Positions 18,857 through 28,270 of a stretch of DNA of 64,000 nucleotides are shown in pieces. Both the position numbers and the translations under genes were made by a program. Source of the stretch: Shewanella psychrotolerans. Its GTDB lineage: Bacteria; Pseudomonadota; Gammaproteobacteria; Enterobacterales; Shewanellaceae. The notes beneath the pieces are model-generated. The model had not been told where the DNA came from and made no database searches. It saw only the letters and a list, made by a program, of their open reading frames with translations. Each line of letters begins with the position of its first letter. Positions within the stretch are counted from its first letter, which is position 1. The stretch spans positions 3,224,001-3,288,000 of the forward strand of contig NZ_CP080419.1 in NCBI RefSeq assembly GCF_019457595.1, read 5' to 3'.

Positions 18857-19995
18857 TGTTAACCCTTCCTCCGCTAAGCCTGTATATCCATATTCCTTGG
18901 TGCGTACAGAAGTGCCCCTATTGCGACTTTAACTCCCATGGACAAAATGGTGAGTTGCCTCAACAGCAGTATGTCGATGCCCTACTCGCAGATTTAGCCA
19001 ATGATTGCAGCTATATTCAAGGCCGTAAGCTGCATTCAATATTTATCGGCGGTGGCACACCATCACTATTTGATGCCAGTCAGATCAAAAGATTACTCGA
19101 TGGTGTTCGGGAGCAAATCCCCTTTAAAGAGGATATAGAGATCACCATGGAAGCCAATCCTGGCACACTGGAACATGATGATTTTGCCGATTATCGAGCC
19201 GCTGGTGTGACTCGGTTATCGATCGGTGTACAGAGCTTCTCCAGCGATAAGCTAAACCTTCTGGGGCGTATTCACGATAAGAATGAAGCGGAAGTGGCTG
19301 CGATGAAGGCGAAACAGGCCAACTACAACAGCTTTAATCTCGATTTAATGCATGGATTACCCAATCAAAGCTTCGATGAAGCGATGAGCGATATCGAAAC
19401 CGCTGCCGCACTCAATCCCCCCCATCTATCATGGTACCAACTGACCATTGAACCTAATACCCTGTTTCACTCTAAGCCACCTCAACTGCCTGATGATGAA
19501 GACTTGTGGCATATTTATGAACAAGGGCAAAAACGGTTAGCCGAACTTGGCTACCAGCAATATGAGATCTCGGCCTACGCCAAGCCGGGATACCAATGTC
19601 AGCATAACCTCAACTATTGGCAATTTGGCGACTACTTAGGAATAGGTTGTGGTGCCCATGGCAAGATAACCATTGAAGCCGAGCAGCGTATATACCGCAC
19701 GGTAAAAATTAAACATCCTAAGGGATACCTAGCTGCATCCGATTATCTATTTGAAAAGACAGAAGTGGCCGAGGAAGACAGACCATTAGAGTATTTAATG
19801 AACCGACTTCGCCTTATGTCTCCAATTCCTAAACAGGAGTTTGAAGAGAGAACGGGACTCGCTAGCACTCTTCTCGACAAAGGGATGCTGCAAGCTCAGC
19901 AAAAAGGCCTGCTGCTAGTCGAAGATCAGCATTGGCGCCTAACGTCTAAGGGCAATATGTTCGTTAATGAGATTCTGTCGCAATTTTGCGACTGA
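18856..19995 (+). CDS. hemW: heme chaperone HemW (HemN-like radical SAM protein)
   Basis: 379 residues. The radical-SAM cluster cysteines are C16, C20 and C23 in the pattern CxxxCxxC (WCVQKCPYCDF), followed by GGGTPSLF. HemW proteins resemble coproporphyrinogen III oxidase HemN but are shorter at the N-terminus and lack the extra cysteine, CxxxCxxC being followed by aspartate here. They bind and hand on heme rather than decarboxylate. Many genomes mislabel them as HemN. It overlaps rdgB by one base and is followed by a terminator at 20032-20055. Confidence 0.93.
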   Translation: MLTLPPLSLYIHIPWCVQKCPYCDFNSHGQNGELPQQQYVDALLADLANDCSYIQGRKLHSIFIGGGTPSLFDASQIKRLLDGVREQIPFKEDIEITMEANPGTLEHDDFADYRAAGVTRLSIGVQSFSSDKLNLLGRIHDKNEAEVAAMKAKQANYNSFNLDLMHGLPNQSFDEAMSDIETAAALNPPHLSWYQLTIEPNTLFHSKPPQLPDDEDLWHIYEQGQKRLAELGYQQYEISAYAKPGYQCQHNLNYWQFGDYLGIGCGAHGKITIEAEQRIYRTVKIKHPKGYLAASDYLFEKTEVAEEDRPLEYLMNRLRLMSPIPKQEFEERTGLASTLLDKGMLQAQQKGLLLVEDQHWRLTSKGNMFVNEILSQFCD

Positions 19996-20031
19996 TCTTA
20001 TCCCTGTAAAAATGACCAATTAAACTTTAAT

Positions 20032-20055
20032 AGCCCTCTTTTTAGAGGGCTTTTT
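20032..20055 (+). terminator. Rho-independent terminator after hemW
   Basis: AGCCCTCT (20032-20039) and AGAGGGCT (20044-20051) enclose a TTTT loop and run into five T residues. It is 37 bases after the hemW stop codon. Confidence 0.9.
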
Positions 20056-20147
20056 GAAACATTTTCTAACACTTAGATCCAATAATTTAACGCTAGCTTT
20101 ATTAGGATAACTCATTCGGCAATCCCCTAATAACTAGAAGATTAATT

Positions 20148-21989
20148 ATGTCTATAAAAACAAAAACAACACTGATCGCCTTAGCCCTTTCAAGTATTTT
20201 ATCAGGTTCAGTTTACGCTAAGCAGGTACCTCAATCTCTACTTAGTCCTCAAGAGCCAAGAGTTCAAGTGAGTGAACAAGAATCAAAAAAAGCCAATCAG
20301 CTATTCGAATCGATATTCATGGAAAATGTGATGACAAGTCCGATCAGACAAACACATTTAGGCATTAAAACCGATTACGACAAATGGGATGAACGTGGCA
20401 AAAAAGCCGATAAACAAATGCTAGAGCGTAACAAAAAGCATCTTGCCCAATTAAAGCAACTCAAACGTGAAAAGCTTGATGTCCAAACCAAACTTAGTTA
20501 CGACCTATTGACGCAAAAGCTTGAAAACGGCATTGCTGATCACAAATGGCGTTTATACAACTATCCAGTGAATCAGATGTATGGTGGCCACTCGATGGTT
20601 GCCTCTTTTCTAATCAACCAACACCAAATTAGCGATTTAGCCGATGCCAAAGCCTATATTAGTCGCTTAAATGGCGTGCCCAAATATCTTGAGCAATTAC
20701 AAGATGCCCTCGAAGAGCGCGCTCAGGTAGGGATCATCGCGCCCAAGTTTGTGTTTGCACACGTATTGTCCGATAGCCGAAACATCATTAATGGCGCCCC
20801 ATTTAATGGGCAGGCCGACAGTGCTTTGTGGGCAGACTTTCAACGAAAAGTGGCCAAACTAGAAATTGATGCAGAGCAGAAGAATCAGCTCCTATTCGAC
20901 GCCAAAACCGCACTCACTACTCAAGTCAAACCCGCATACGATAGCCTTATTAGCTACATCATCACCCTGGAAAAACGCGCTGATAATAAAGACGGGGTAT
21001 GGAAGTTTAAAGATGGCGAAGCGTTTTACAACAATGCGCTTGCCAGAACCACAACAACCCATATGACGGCCGATGAGATCCATCTATTAGGATTGTCCGA
21101 GGTCGATCGCATCCACCAAGAGATGCGAGCCATCATGAAGAAAGTGGGTTTCGAAGGTGATCTACAAGCCTTCTTTAAGTTTATGCGAGAAGATAAACAG
21201 TTCTATTATCCAGATACTGAAGCTGGCCGCGAAGCCTATCTCAATGACGCCACGGGCCTAATAGATAACATCTCAGAACGTCTGGATGAGGTATTTAATG
21301 TCAAACCTAAAGCGCCGATGATCGTCAAGCGCGTGGAAGCATTTAGAGAAAAGTCAGCAGGCAAAGCCTTTTACAATCAACCATCGCCAGATGGCAGTCG
21401 CCCAGGAACCTATTACGCTAACCTTTATGATATGGAAGCCATGCCCAAATACCAGATGGAAGCGTTAGCCTACCATGAAGGAACTCCTGGGCATCATATG
21501 CAAATTGCCATAGCACAAGAATTAGACGGTGTTCCTCAATTTAGGAAGTTCGGCGGGTACACCGCTTATATTGAAGGTTGGGGATTATACAGTGAATATT
21601 TTCCTAAAGAGATGGGGCTTTATAGCGACCCCTATTCTGATTTTGGTCGTCTGGCCATGGAATTGTGGCGCTCATGTCGCTTAGTTGTCGATACTGGCAT
21701 ACATGCTAAAAAGTGGACCCGTGAACAGGGGATCAACTACTACGTTAACAATACCCCCAATGCAAAATCCGATGCAGTAAAGATGGTAGAGCGACATATC
21801 GTTATGCCATCTCAAGCCACAGCATACAAAATTGGCATGTTAAAAATTATCGATATCAGAGAGAAAGCCAAACAGATAATGGGAGATAAGTTTGATATCC
21901 GTCAGTTCCATACTTTGCTATTAAAGAATGGCCCTTTACCACTTGATGTGCTTGAAACACAAATAATGGATTGGGCGAACGACGCATAG
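20148..21989 (+). CDS. DUF885 family exported putative metallopeptidase
   Basis: 613 residues. The N-terminus is a signal peptide (cleavage near SVYA-KQ, residue 25), so the protein is periplasmic or lipophilic-surface located. The DUF885 signature is the HExxH-like HEGTPGHH at 443-450, followed by a distal GGYTAYIEGWGLYSEY that supplies the third zinc ligand in this family. It is generally considered a zinc peptidase or carboxypeptidase, but substrates are unknown. A monocistronic unit: preceded by the hemW terminator and followed by a hairpin at 22038-22080. Confidence 0.85.
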   Translation: MSIKTKTTLIALALSSILSGSVYAKQVPQSLLSPQEPRVQVSEQESKKANQLFESIFMENVMTSPIRQTHLGIKTDYDKWDERGKKADKQMLERNKKHLAQLKQLKREKLDVQTKLSYDLLTQKLENGIADHKWRLYNYPVNQMYGGHSMVASFLINQHQISDLADAKAYISRLNGVPKYLEQLQDALEERAQVGIIAPKFVFAHVLSDSRNIINGAPFNGQADSALWADFQRKVAKLEIDAEQKNQLLFDAKTALTTQVKPAYDSLISYIITLEKRADNKDGVWKFKDGEAFYNNALARTTTTHMTADEIHLLGLSEVDRIHQEMRAIMKKVGFEGDLQAFFKFMREDKQFYYPDTEAGREAYLNDATGLIDNISERLDEVFNVKPKAPMIVKRVEAFREKSAGKAFYNQPSPDGSRPGTYYANLYDMEAMPKYQMEALAYHEGTPGHHMQIAIAQELDGVPQFRKFGGYTAYIEGWGLYSEYFPKEMGLYSDPYSDFGRLAMELWRSCRLVVDTGIHAKKWTREQGINYYVNNTPNAKSDAVKMVERHIVMPSQATAYKIGMLKIIDIREKAKQIMGDKFDIRQFHTLLLKNGPLPLDVLETQIMDWANDA

Positions 21990-22037
21990 TGCTAACAAGA
22001 AATAGTGCTAACAACAAATAGTAGTCGGCACTAAATA

Positions 22038-22080
22038 AGATAATGACCTCGTTCAACAATCTTGATCGGGGTCATTATCT
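22038..22080. terminator. 11-bp hairpin after the DUF885 gene
   Basis: AGATAATGACC (22038-22048) and GGTCATTATCT (22070-22080) pair exactly around a 21-nt loop that can itself fold through TCAA and TTGA. No T-run follows, so it may act as an RNA-stabilising structure rather than a strict intrinsic terminator. Confidence 0.5.
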
Positions 22081-22222
22081 ACACGATTCAAGTAACTAAA
22101 TACTCAAACGACTAGTCAGCGAACCAACTACCACGCGATCCCACGGTGATCACATCTCTAAGCTGGCGGACATAAATACGCAAAGAGCTATCGTCATTGA
22201 CTAAAACATGTCTAACTGAACT

Positions 22223-22894
22223 CTATATAGAAAAGCCTTGAGCCGATACCCGAATACGTTTTTCAATCAGCTCTTTTGGCGGTTCAACCATACTTTGGCT
22301 TTGGCCCCGCTGCAAATAACTGACGACTATGCTAGAAGTCACATCAAAAGGTTCATCGATATGAAGAGTTTGGATTTGAATTCGGTCTCCGATAAAAGTG
22401 GTATCTGTTTGTTTAATTTCAGCGGTATCACTATTTAATAGGAATAGCCCTAAATACCAAAATACACCACTTCCCTGATTGGATACCGAGAAAGGAACGA
22501 TAAATACCATTTCATTATCGCTACTAGGTAAATTTAAGGGTATGATTTTATAAAAGTCGACACCGACTACTCCATGCTCTGCACCATTTCGATATTGACC
22601 CGTTGCAAGGTGACGTTCTCCAATTGTGGTGACTTTAGTCAACGCGACTTTAGTGTCAGACTCCGGTAAGTCGATCTCCCAAAGATTGTCAGTTTGAAAG
22701 CTTAATAGCGTCAACATAACATTGTCACTGTCGAACTGAACATCAACCTCACCTCGGACATCATCTCGGACATCACCCCGGACATAGTGTTGAGTATCAG
22801 AGGTATTATCTTGAGTGAAATTAAAACGATAGATACCAGCAACGATAACCAGCGTCATCCAAATAACAATAAATAATAAGATTTTCCGCATCAT
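22223..22894 (-). CDS. unrecognised membrane-anchored protein
   Basis: About 223 residues from the ATG at 22892-22894, which has AAAGGG seven bases upstream; a longer frame to 22966 lacks such support. I do not recognise the family. Residues 4-21 (KILLFIVIWMTLVIVAGI) form one membrane anchor with a positively charged cytoplasmic side, so the remaining 200 residues should face the periplasm. That part is mostly beta-like and includes a short acidic repeat VRGD-VRDD-VRGE near residue 40, encoded by a 12-bp DNA triplication. No enzyme motif is seen. It is an isolated minus-strand gene with no partner. Confidence 0.65.
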   Translation of the reverse strand: MMRKILLFIVIWMTLVIVAGIYRFNFTQDNTSDTQHYVRGDVRDDVRGEVDVQFDSDNVMLTLLSFQTDNLWEIDLPESDTKVALTKVTTIGERHLATGQYRNGAEHGVVGVDFYKIIPLNLPSSDNEMVFIVPFSVSNQGSGVFWYLGLFLLNSDTAEIKQTDTTFIGDRIQIQTLHIDEPFDVTSSIVVSYLQRGQSQSMVEPPKELIEKRIRVSAQGFSI

Positions 22895-23448
22895 GGATAT
22901 CCCTTTACAACGATTAGGTGAGCAAGTTAGATGATTGAGGCGAATCGTTATTCTCGGATCGAGCATTTCGCGTCGCCAGACTTTATAAATCCATTTAGTC
23001 GTATATCGAAAAAATTCAATGCAGCATCGAGGGCGTTAAACTCACTATATACACAGATAACTGATTAAATAAGTATAGGATAACTATTCTTGAGAGAGAT
23101 AATGGCGAGGCACTAGAGAAAGAGAATTGAAACACTCAGAAAAATCACCCCAGCAAGTAATTACTGGGGTAAACCACAACTAGGATGATGGTTTTAAGGC
23201 TAGCATTGTTTTAGTTCTTAAATCGCCGCCAGCATTGAATCAAGATTGCATAACGCAGACCTGTATAGCCGGATCACGAGGGGTCATTCCTAAACCGTCT
23301 ATATTATTCAAGTCATCCCGAATCAACTGTCAACATTGTATTAAAATAAGAACAAACTTCAACGTGAATTGTTTCAACTATTAGCTCAGGCTAAATAAGC
23401 CATTGAAATTAGAATAAAAACAATTATAGCAACCCACTGATAATAAAC
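22895..23448. other. long intergenic region, no gene seen
   Basis: About 550 bases between the unrecognised membrane protein and the LysR terminator. A hairpin ACCCCAG/CTGGGGT (23147-23170) faces the minus strand and ends in a short T-rich stretch, perhaps a second terminator. No open frame over 60 codons or RNA gene is evident. Confidence 0.45.
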
Positions 23449-23482
23449 AAAAAAACCTTCAAATATAAATTTAAAGGTTTTA
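23449..23482 (-). terminator. candidate terminator downstream of the LysR gene
   Basis: On the minus strand AAAACCTT and AAGGTTTT arms with inner AAAT/ATTT pairing, followed by TTTTTTG. It is about 165 bases beyond the LysR stop codon. Confidence 0.6.
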
Positions 23483-23567
23483 TAGTCCAAAAAACAAAAC
23501 AATGTTTTCAAATTACTAACAACTGAAACGAAGCAACATCTTAAGTATTGTAGAATAAACAGGTTAT

Positions 23568-23636
23568 TTATTAACCACGAGGTTACTTATCAACCATGAA
23601 GTTACTTATTAACCATAAAGTTATTTATCAACTAAC
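23568..23636. repeat. 3.6 tandem copies of a 19-bp unit
   Basis: Units at 23568-23586, 23587-23605, 23606-23624 and a partial one to 23636. Consensus TTATYAACCAYRARGTTAY. Each contains the near-palindrome AACC...GGTT, perfect only in the first unit. It is directly after the LysR stop codon. Confidence 0.85.
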
Positions 23637-23644
23637 AAAGAGAT

Positions 23645-24586
23645 TTACTTACGCTGCGCATAAAGTGATGCATATTTAGCATCCCAATAAGGTGGTGTAC
23701 CGATATGCTCTTTGATGAAATCAATGAACGCGCTCACTTTAGGTGCTAAATGCTTACGCCTTGGATAAACAGCTTGTAACGGCAGATGATGAGTCAATTG
23801 CCATTCGGGTAACAGTGGAACCAAAGTGCCTTGCTCGATCTCATCTTCTAGAAGATAACTCGCCAAATAAACCACACCTAAACCACTCACAGCAGCCGTT
23901 TTTAATGCTGGAGCATTGTCGACTCTGAAGTTACCCGCCACCCCAATTTCGCAGTAATCATCACCCTTCTTAAACTGCCAAACACTATGTTCATGCCATT
24001 CACCTTGATATACCAAGCAGTTATGATCTACCAACTTCTCTGGACGTTCTGGGTAGCCGTGCTTAGCAACATATTCAGGAGAGGCTGCAAGTAAAAACTG
24101 ACACTTCATCAATGGTCTAGCAACCATACCCAAAGGAAGTTGCTCAGACATAGTTAGCAGTAAATCAAGGCCTTCGCTTACAACATCCACTTTATGGTCT
24201 AACAAGCTCACCTGCAGCTCTAACTCTGGATGTTTAGCCATAAAATCAGGCAATGCAGGAATAATATGCATAGTTCCGAAAGATTGAGAAATACCGACTT
24301 TTAATACACCACGAGTCGCATCATTAAGATTATGTACACTCGCTACGGCTTGCTCTGCATCTCTCAAAAGCTCCTCGCCTTGAGCATAAAGCAGTTGACC
24401 CGCTTCAGTTAAACTCAAGCTACGTGTCGTACGTTGGATCAACTGAACACCTAGTTTATGTTCAAGATCAGCAACCTGAGTACTAACCTTAGATTTAGAA
24501 ATTCCCAATTTACGAGCAGCAGAGCTAAAGCTGCCAGCACGAGCAACATGAGTAAAAATGGCAATAGGTTCTAAAAGTTCTAACAT
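23645..24586 (-). CDS. LysR family transcriptional regulator
   Basis: 313 residues. The N-terminal winged helix-turn-helix covers about residues 5-65 (FTHVARAGSFSSAARKLGISKSKVSTQVADLEHKLG is the reader helix region). A linker follows, then a periplasmic-binding-protein-like effector domain from about residue 92. It belongs to the CrgA/DsdC-like short-loop group by look. Target genes and effector are unknown: neighbours on both sides read away or lie far off. Length is ordinary. Confidence 0.9.
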   Translation of the reverse strand: MLELLEPIAIFTHVARAGSFSSAARKLGISKSKVSTQVADLEHKLGVQLIQRTTRSLSLTEAGQLLYAQGEELLRDAEQAVASVHNLNDATRGVLKVGISQSFGTMHIIPALPDFMAKHPELELQVSLLDHKVDVVSEGLDLLLTMSEQLPLGMVARPLMKCQFLLAASPEYVAKHGYPERPEKLVDHNCLVYQGEWHEHSVWQFKKGDDYCEIGVAGNFRVDNAPALKTAAVSGLGVVYLASYLLEDEIEQGTLVPLLPEWQLTHHLPLQAVYPRRKHLAPKVSAFIDFIKEHIGTPPYWDAKYASLYAQRK

Positions 24587-24852
24587 TTAAATAGCCTTAA
24601 GGTGTTTGCGACCCTATAAATACTAATTATAAATCATAGAGATAAACCAATAAGATAGGGTTATTTCTTTGACAATTAAGAATAATCCAAATAGTAGAGT
24701 CAGACAGTTGCCTAGTGATTCAGACAAATTTGGCCCGCATTGTTATTGTTTTTTTACAAGTATACCAAAGATTTGCCCTTTGATTCTAATACCTATTTTT
24801 TTGTCACTATACACCCAATAGCAAAGCGGAAAAATAATCAAATAGTAGAAAA
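24587..24852. other. intergenic region upstream of the LysR gene
   Basis: Very AT-rich. It should carry the minus-strand LysR promoter and possibly its own binding site, but I find no clear T-N11-A palindrome that would decide it. No gene seen. Confidence 0.4.
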
Positions 24853-24885
24853 TAAAAAAGCCCTATACCCAAGGAAAGTATAGGG
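24853..24885 (-). terminator. Rho-independent terminator after yggN
   Basis: On the minus strand CCCTATAC and GTATAGGG arms with a 9-nt loop, then CTTTTTTATTTT. About 50 bases after the yggN stop. Confidence 0.88.
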
Positions 24886-24936
24886 AAGTTGCTGGTTGTT
24901 AAGATCCAACAAAGGGAGAAGTGTTAAAAGATAAAA

Positions 24937-25764
24937 CTATTCAAGCAACTCTTGTTTAGCCACCTTCATTAGTGGGTATTTATCAAGCTGTGGGATTTCC
25001 TTGCGCAGCTGTGACTCTAAAACAACTAACTGTTGAAAATTATCACAAAGCTTGTCTGCACGATCCTCAAGATCTGCGGCCTGTTGCTCAATCTGAGCTT
25101 CAATATCTTTACCTACAGTATCCATTTTAACTGAGAAGGCTTGCATTTTTTCTTCGAAAGAATCGCCATCGCCATTCATCATCTCACTGCCTAGGGTCAT
25201 CATCATGCTGCCAATAGAGCTTTGCACTAGCTGCTCCATCTCCTGCTCAAACTCTTTGCCAAAGGTGTCTTCTAAAGATGATTCAGTCGAACCAAGATAA
25301 AACCTATCACCATTTTGATAGGCGACAGTATCGATTCTGCTGCCCAGGCGATCCATCATCTCATCAATTTTCGCTCCGGTTACATCACCAAGCAAAGGCG
25401 TTAATGCCATACTGACGGCCGTCGATGCGATATCGACCGCATCATGAACTAGATCAATCACCTCAGGAAGCTGCTGAGAGACTTCATCGGCATACTGATT
25501 TACCAATTTTTGCTGGTTTGCATCTAAATTTACAGCAGCTCCATCGATGTAAAGCTGGCCAAGTTCAATACGATAAACTTCTTTTTTATCTTCGCTAATG
25601 ATCAGCTTTTGAGGTTCAACTGCGACATCATAGTTGAGGCTAACCTCACACTGATTATTATCATGACCAAAAGAAAGACTGTTGTCTTTGTCACTCGCCC
25701 AAGCGGAGCTAGTGGTTGCGAGTACTAATGCAGTTAATCCCAAAGAAGCAGTTATCTTTTTCAT
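24937..25764 (-). CDS. yggN: DUF2884 (YggN) family exported protein
   Basis: 275 residues from the ATG at 25762-25764, placed eight bases after AAGGA. Two further in-frame starts lie upstream. A signal peptide ends at AWA-SDKDN (about residue 23). The mature protein is acidic, rich in Met, Glu and Asp, and helical in its second half. YggN proteins are periplasmic and of unknown function. Their usual neighbours are yggL and trmB (yggH), both present here, but a glutaminase gene has been placed between yggN and yggL. Confidence 0.85.
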   Translation of the reverse strand: MKKITASLGLTALVLATTSSAWASDKDNSLSFGHDNNQCEVSLNYDVAVEPQKLIISEDKKEVYRIELGQLYIDGAAVNLDANQQKLVNQYADEVSQQLPEVIDLVHDAVDIASTAVSMALTPLLGDVTGAKIDEMMDRLGSRIDTVAYQNGDRFYLGSTESSLEDTFGKEFEQEMEQLVQSSIGSMMMTLGSEMMNGDGDSFEEKMQAFSVKMDTVGKDIEAQIEQQAADLEDRADKLCDNFQQLVVLESQLRKEIPQLDKYPLMKVAKQELLE

Positions 25765-25967
25765 TCCATTCATCCTTATCATTAATTCGTCGTATCTTAA
25801 TATGGCTCACCAGAGCAATACGATATTGAATTAGCTAGATACAGATATCATGCCAAAAATAAAATAACTATTAAATTCAATAAGTAGAAGTGTAACTGGG
25901 TTAAAAGCAACCCGTCGGCATTAGCGATATAAACCAGTTGTTAGTAGATATCACTAACTTTTACAGA

Positions 25968-26894
25968 TTAGAATATCGATCGTCCTAGGGATTGAGATAA
26001 CAACTCAAGCGCAGCTGTACCCGCAAGTGAATTGCCATTCTTATCCAATTCAGGAGACCAAACACAGACACTCATGTCGCCGGGGATCACCGCAATAATT
26101 CCACCACCAACCCCACTCTTGCCAGGCATTCCGACCCGGTAAGCAAACTCGCCTGCACCATCATATAACCCAGATGTCGCCAGCAAAGCATTAAGTTTGC
26201 GAGTCTGCACTGGAGAAACAATCGTTTTACCTGATAAACTTTTACCACCATTGGCTAAATACAGCATAGCTTTCGACAGATCGGCGCAGCTCATTCTCAT
26301 CGCACAATAATGAAAATAATTCTTTAGCACTTTATCGACATCATTATTAAAATTGCCAAAAGACTTCATCAAATAGGCTATAGCAGCATTACGAGCACTG
26401 TGTTCATACTCTGAGGCAGCGACATTTTTATCATATAAAATATGGGCGTTATCACTTAAGTTCCTAACGACCTCGAGCATACGATGTTTAGGCGCTCCTA
26501 ATCGGCTTTGTAATAAGTCGGCGATAATCAAGGCACCCGCATTGATAAAAGGATTACGTGGCAGCCCTTTTTCTAATTCAATTTGCACTAATGAATTGAA
26601 AGATTGACCAGAAGGCTCCTTCCCTACACGAGACCATATTTCATGCTCTTCGTATAAAGTGAGCGCCACCGTGAGACTGAAAACCTTTGAGATACTCTGA
26701 ATAGAAAAAGGCTCTAAATAATCACCAGCGCCAATAGTGGTACCATCGACGCTAGTGACAGCTATGGCTAATTTGTGTGGATCTACCTTAGCCAATGCGG
26801 GGATATAATTGGCAACTTTACCTTGACCAAGCAGGGGACGAACTTGCTCTATCACCTGCTCAAGTAATGCCTTATTTGGTGTTAGTTCCACCAA
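25968..26894 (-). CDS. glsA: glutaminase (serine-dependent, beta-lactamase fold)
   Basis: 308 residues, the size of the short bacterial GlsA/GlsB enzymes (YneH-like). It hydrolyses glutamine to glutamate and ammonia. The Ser-x-x-Lys catalytic pair is S67 and K70 in [10 protein letters not shown]; later motifs are the FINAGAL region near residue 125, [18 protein letters not shown] and KSGVGGGI. The start is TTG at 26892-26894 or the adjacent GTG, both inside the end of yggL, so translation is probably coupled to it. No good ribosome-binding site stands before either, which fits coupling. Confidence 0.93.
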   Translation of the reverse strand: MVELTPNKALLEQVIEQVRPLLGQGKVANYIPALAKVDPHKLAIAVTSVDGTTIGAGDYLEPFSIQSISKVFSLTVALTLYEEHEIWSRVGKEPSGQSFNSLVQIELEKGLPRNPFINAGALIIADLLQSRLGAPKHRMLEVVRNLSDNAHILYDKNVAASEYEHSARNAAIAYLMKSFGNFNNDVDKVLKNYFHYCAMRMSCADLSKAMLYLANGGKSLSGKTIVSPVQTRKLNALLATSGLYDGAGEFAYRVGMPGKSGVGGGIIAVIPGDMSVCVWSPELDKNGNSLAGTAALELLSQSLGRSIF

Positions 26895-27205
26895 ATATCG
26901 TACAACTCGCTGATCTCTACATTAGTGGTTGGTTGCTGTTTCCAGAAAGCGCTAACCGCTTCGCGATCTTCTTCGGTGCATTTACCAATAGCTTGAGTAG
27001 CGATGATCCCTTCCCACTCTTTATGTCCACCACCATGGAAGCCAAGCTTACGCACTTCAATCACTTCGGCAATAAACTGATCGACAATACTATCAATCTG
27101 CTCTTCAGAAACTGAATCGTTAAACGTCCAATTAACATCAAATCCAAACTCTTGAAACTCATCAATACGCAATTTTTTGCGAAGACGACGGCTACGTGTT
27201 GCCAT
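26882..27205 (-). CDS. yggL: YggL family 50S ribosome-binding protein (DUF469)
   Basis: 107 residues. The basic N-terminus ([21 protein letters not shown]) and a mixed alpha/beta body with [19 protein letters not shown] match the YggL family, small proteins reported to associate with the large ribosomal subunit. It overlaps the 5' end of glsA by 13 bases and is 65 bases after trmB, so trmB-yggL-glsA may form one transcript. Confidence 0.92.
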   Translation of the reverse strand: MATRSRRLRKKLRIDEFQEFGFDVNWTFNDSVSEEQIDSIVDQFIAEVIEVRKLGFHGGGHKEWEGIIATQAIGKCTEEDREAVSAFWKQQPTTNVEISELYDIWWN

Positions 27206-27270
27206 GTTATTACCCCGTTAGTTCATTAAAATAGTTAATAAAAATAGTGACCCTAGCTAAACCGTAAAAT

Positions 27271-27987
27271 CTATTCGCAGCGCTCGAACATCAGATCCCA
27301 TACACCATGACCGAGACGATGACCGCGAGCTTCAAATTTCGTTAGCGGACGATGATCTGGACGCGGCACGAAATCACCATTTGCAGACTGATTCTTATAA
27401 CCTGGCGCCGCACTCATCACTTCGAGCATGTGTTCACTGTAATTTTCCCAATCGGTGGCAAGATGAAATACACCACCGACTTTAAGGCTATTACGGATCA
27501 TCTGTGCAAATTCAGGCTGCACGATACGACGCTTATGGTGACGCTTTTTATGCCATGGATCGGGAAAAAACAGCTGCACTCGAGCAAGCGAGGCGGGCGC
27601 AATACTGTTCTCTAACACTTCAATCGCATCATGATGGAAAACACGTAGATTGGTTACGCCCGCTTCAGCGGCATCAGCCAAACAAGCACCGACTCCCGGC
27701 TTGTGCACTTCGATACCGATAAAGTTGAGCTCTGGAGCGGCTTTAGCCATCTCAACTAAAGAGGCCCCCATGCCAAATCCTATCTCGAGAACCGTATCCG
27801 CTTCACGGCCAAAAACTTGAGTTAAATCCAATGGCTCGGGAGAATAATCTAGCCCCATTAGCGGCCACTGCTGTTCCATCGCAACCGCCTGCCCTTTTGT
27901 TAAACGCCCTTCTCGAAGAACAAAGCTTCTTACTTTACGAAGGTATTTACCCTCTTCATTAAACTCAGCGGTTGTAACGTCGCTCAT
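27271..27987 (-). CDS. trmB: tRNA (guanine-46-N7)-methyltransferase
   Basis: 238 residues. TrmB methylates G46 in the variable loop of tRNA with S-adenosylmethionine. Motif I is [15 protein letters not shown] (about 67-81), the acidic follow-up is [10 protein letters not shown], and the TrmB-specific stretch [18 protein letters not shown] is near residues 140-157. It is divergent from mutY, the arrangement known from E. coli and Shewanella, with about 280 bases between starts. Confidence 0.96.
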   Translation of the reverse strand: MSDVTTAEFNEEGKYLRKVRSFVLREGRLTKGQAVAMEQQWPLMGLDYSPEPLDLTQVFGREADTVLEIGFGMGASLVEMAKAAPELNFIGIEVHKPGVGACLADAAEAGVTNLRVFHHDAIEVLENSIAPASLARVQLFFPDPWHKKRHHKRRIVQPEFAQMIRNSLKVGGVFHLATDWENYSEHMLEVMSAAPGYKNQSANGDFVPRPDHRPLTKFEARGHRLGHGVWDLMFERCE

Positions 27988-28270
27988 TATTTCTAGCCTC
28001 TGTCTCTGCCATTAGTTGGCCATATAGCATCTAACGTAGCGACTGTTTAACTCATTAGTTAATGACACAGCCGAACTAGCAAGATCATGCACAATCTTGA
28101 CACTAATATGATGGAATTTTAAAAAAGAAGGGCATTATCCAAAGTTAATGGAGCAGTGCAAGCCCTATTGTTGCCAAAGTATACCAATAAACGCTCTAGG
28201 TGCGAGCAAAGCTATGCTTTAAACCCTATTTAAGTTGAGAAAACATCAGCTGCTCTATACACTGAGCGCC

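Noticed and set aside
18856..19995. Coproporphyrinogen III oxidase HemN
   Set aside because: The protein is shorter (379 residues) and lacks the extra N-terminal region and fourth cysteine of true HemN, so HemW is the better call.
23568..23636. CRISPR-like repeats
   Set aside because: Units are adjacent without spacers and only 19 bases long, and no cas gene is in the window, so it is a simple tandem repeat.
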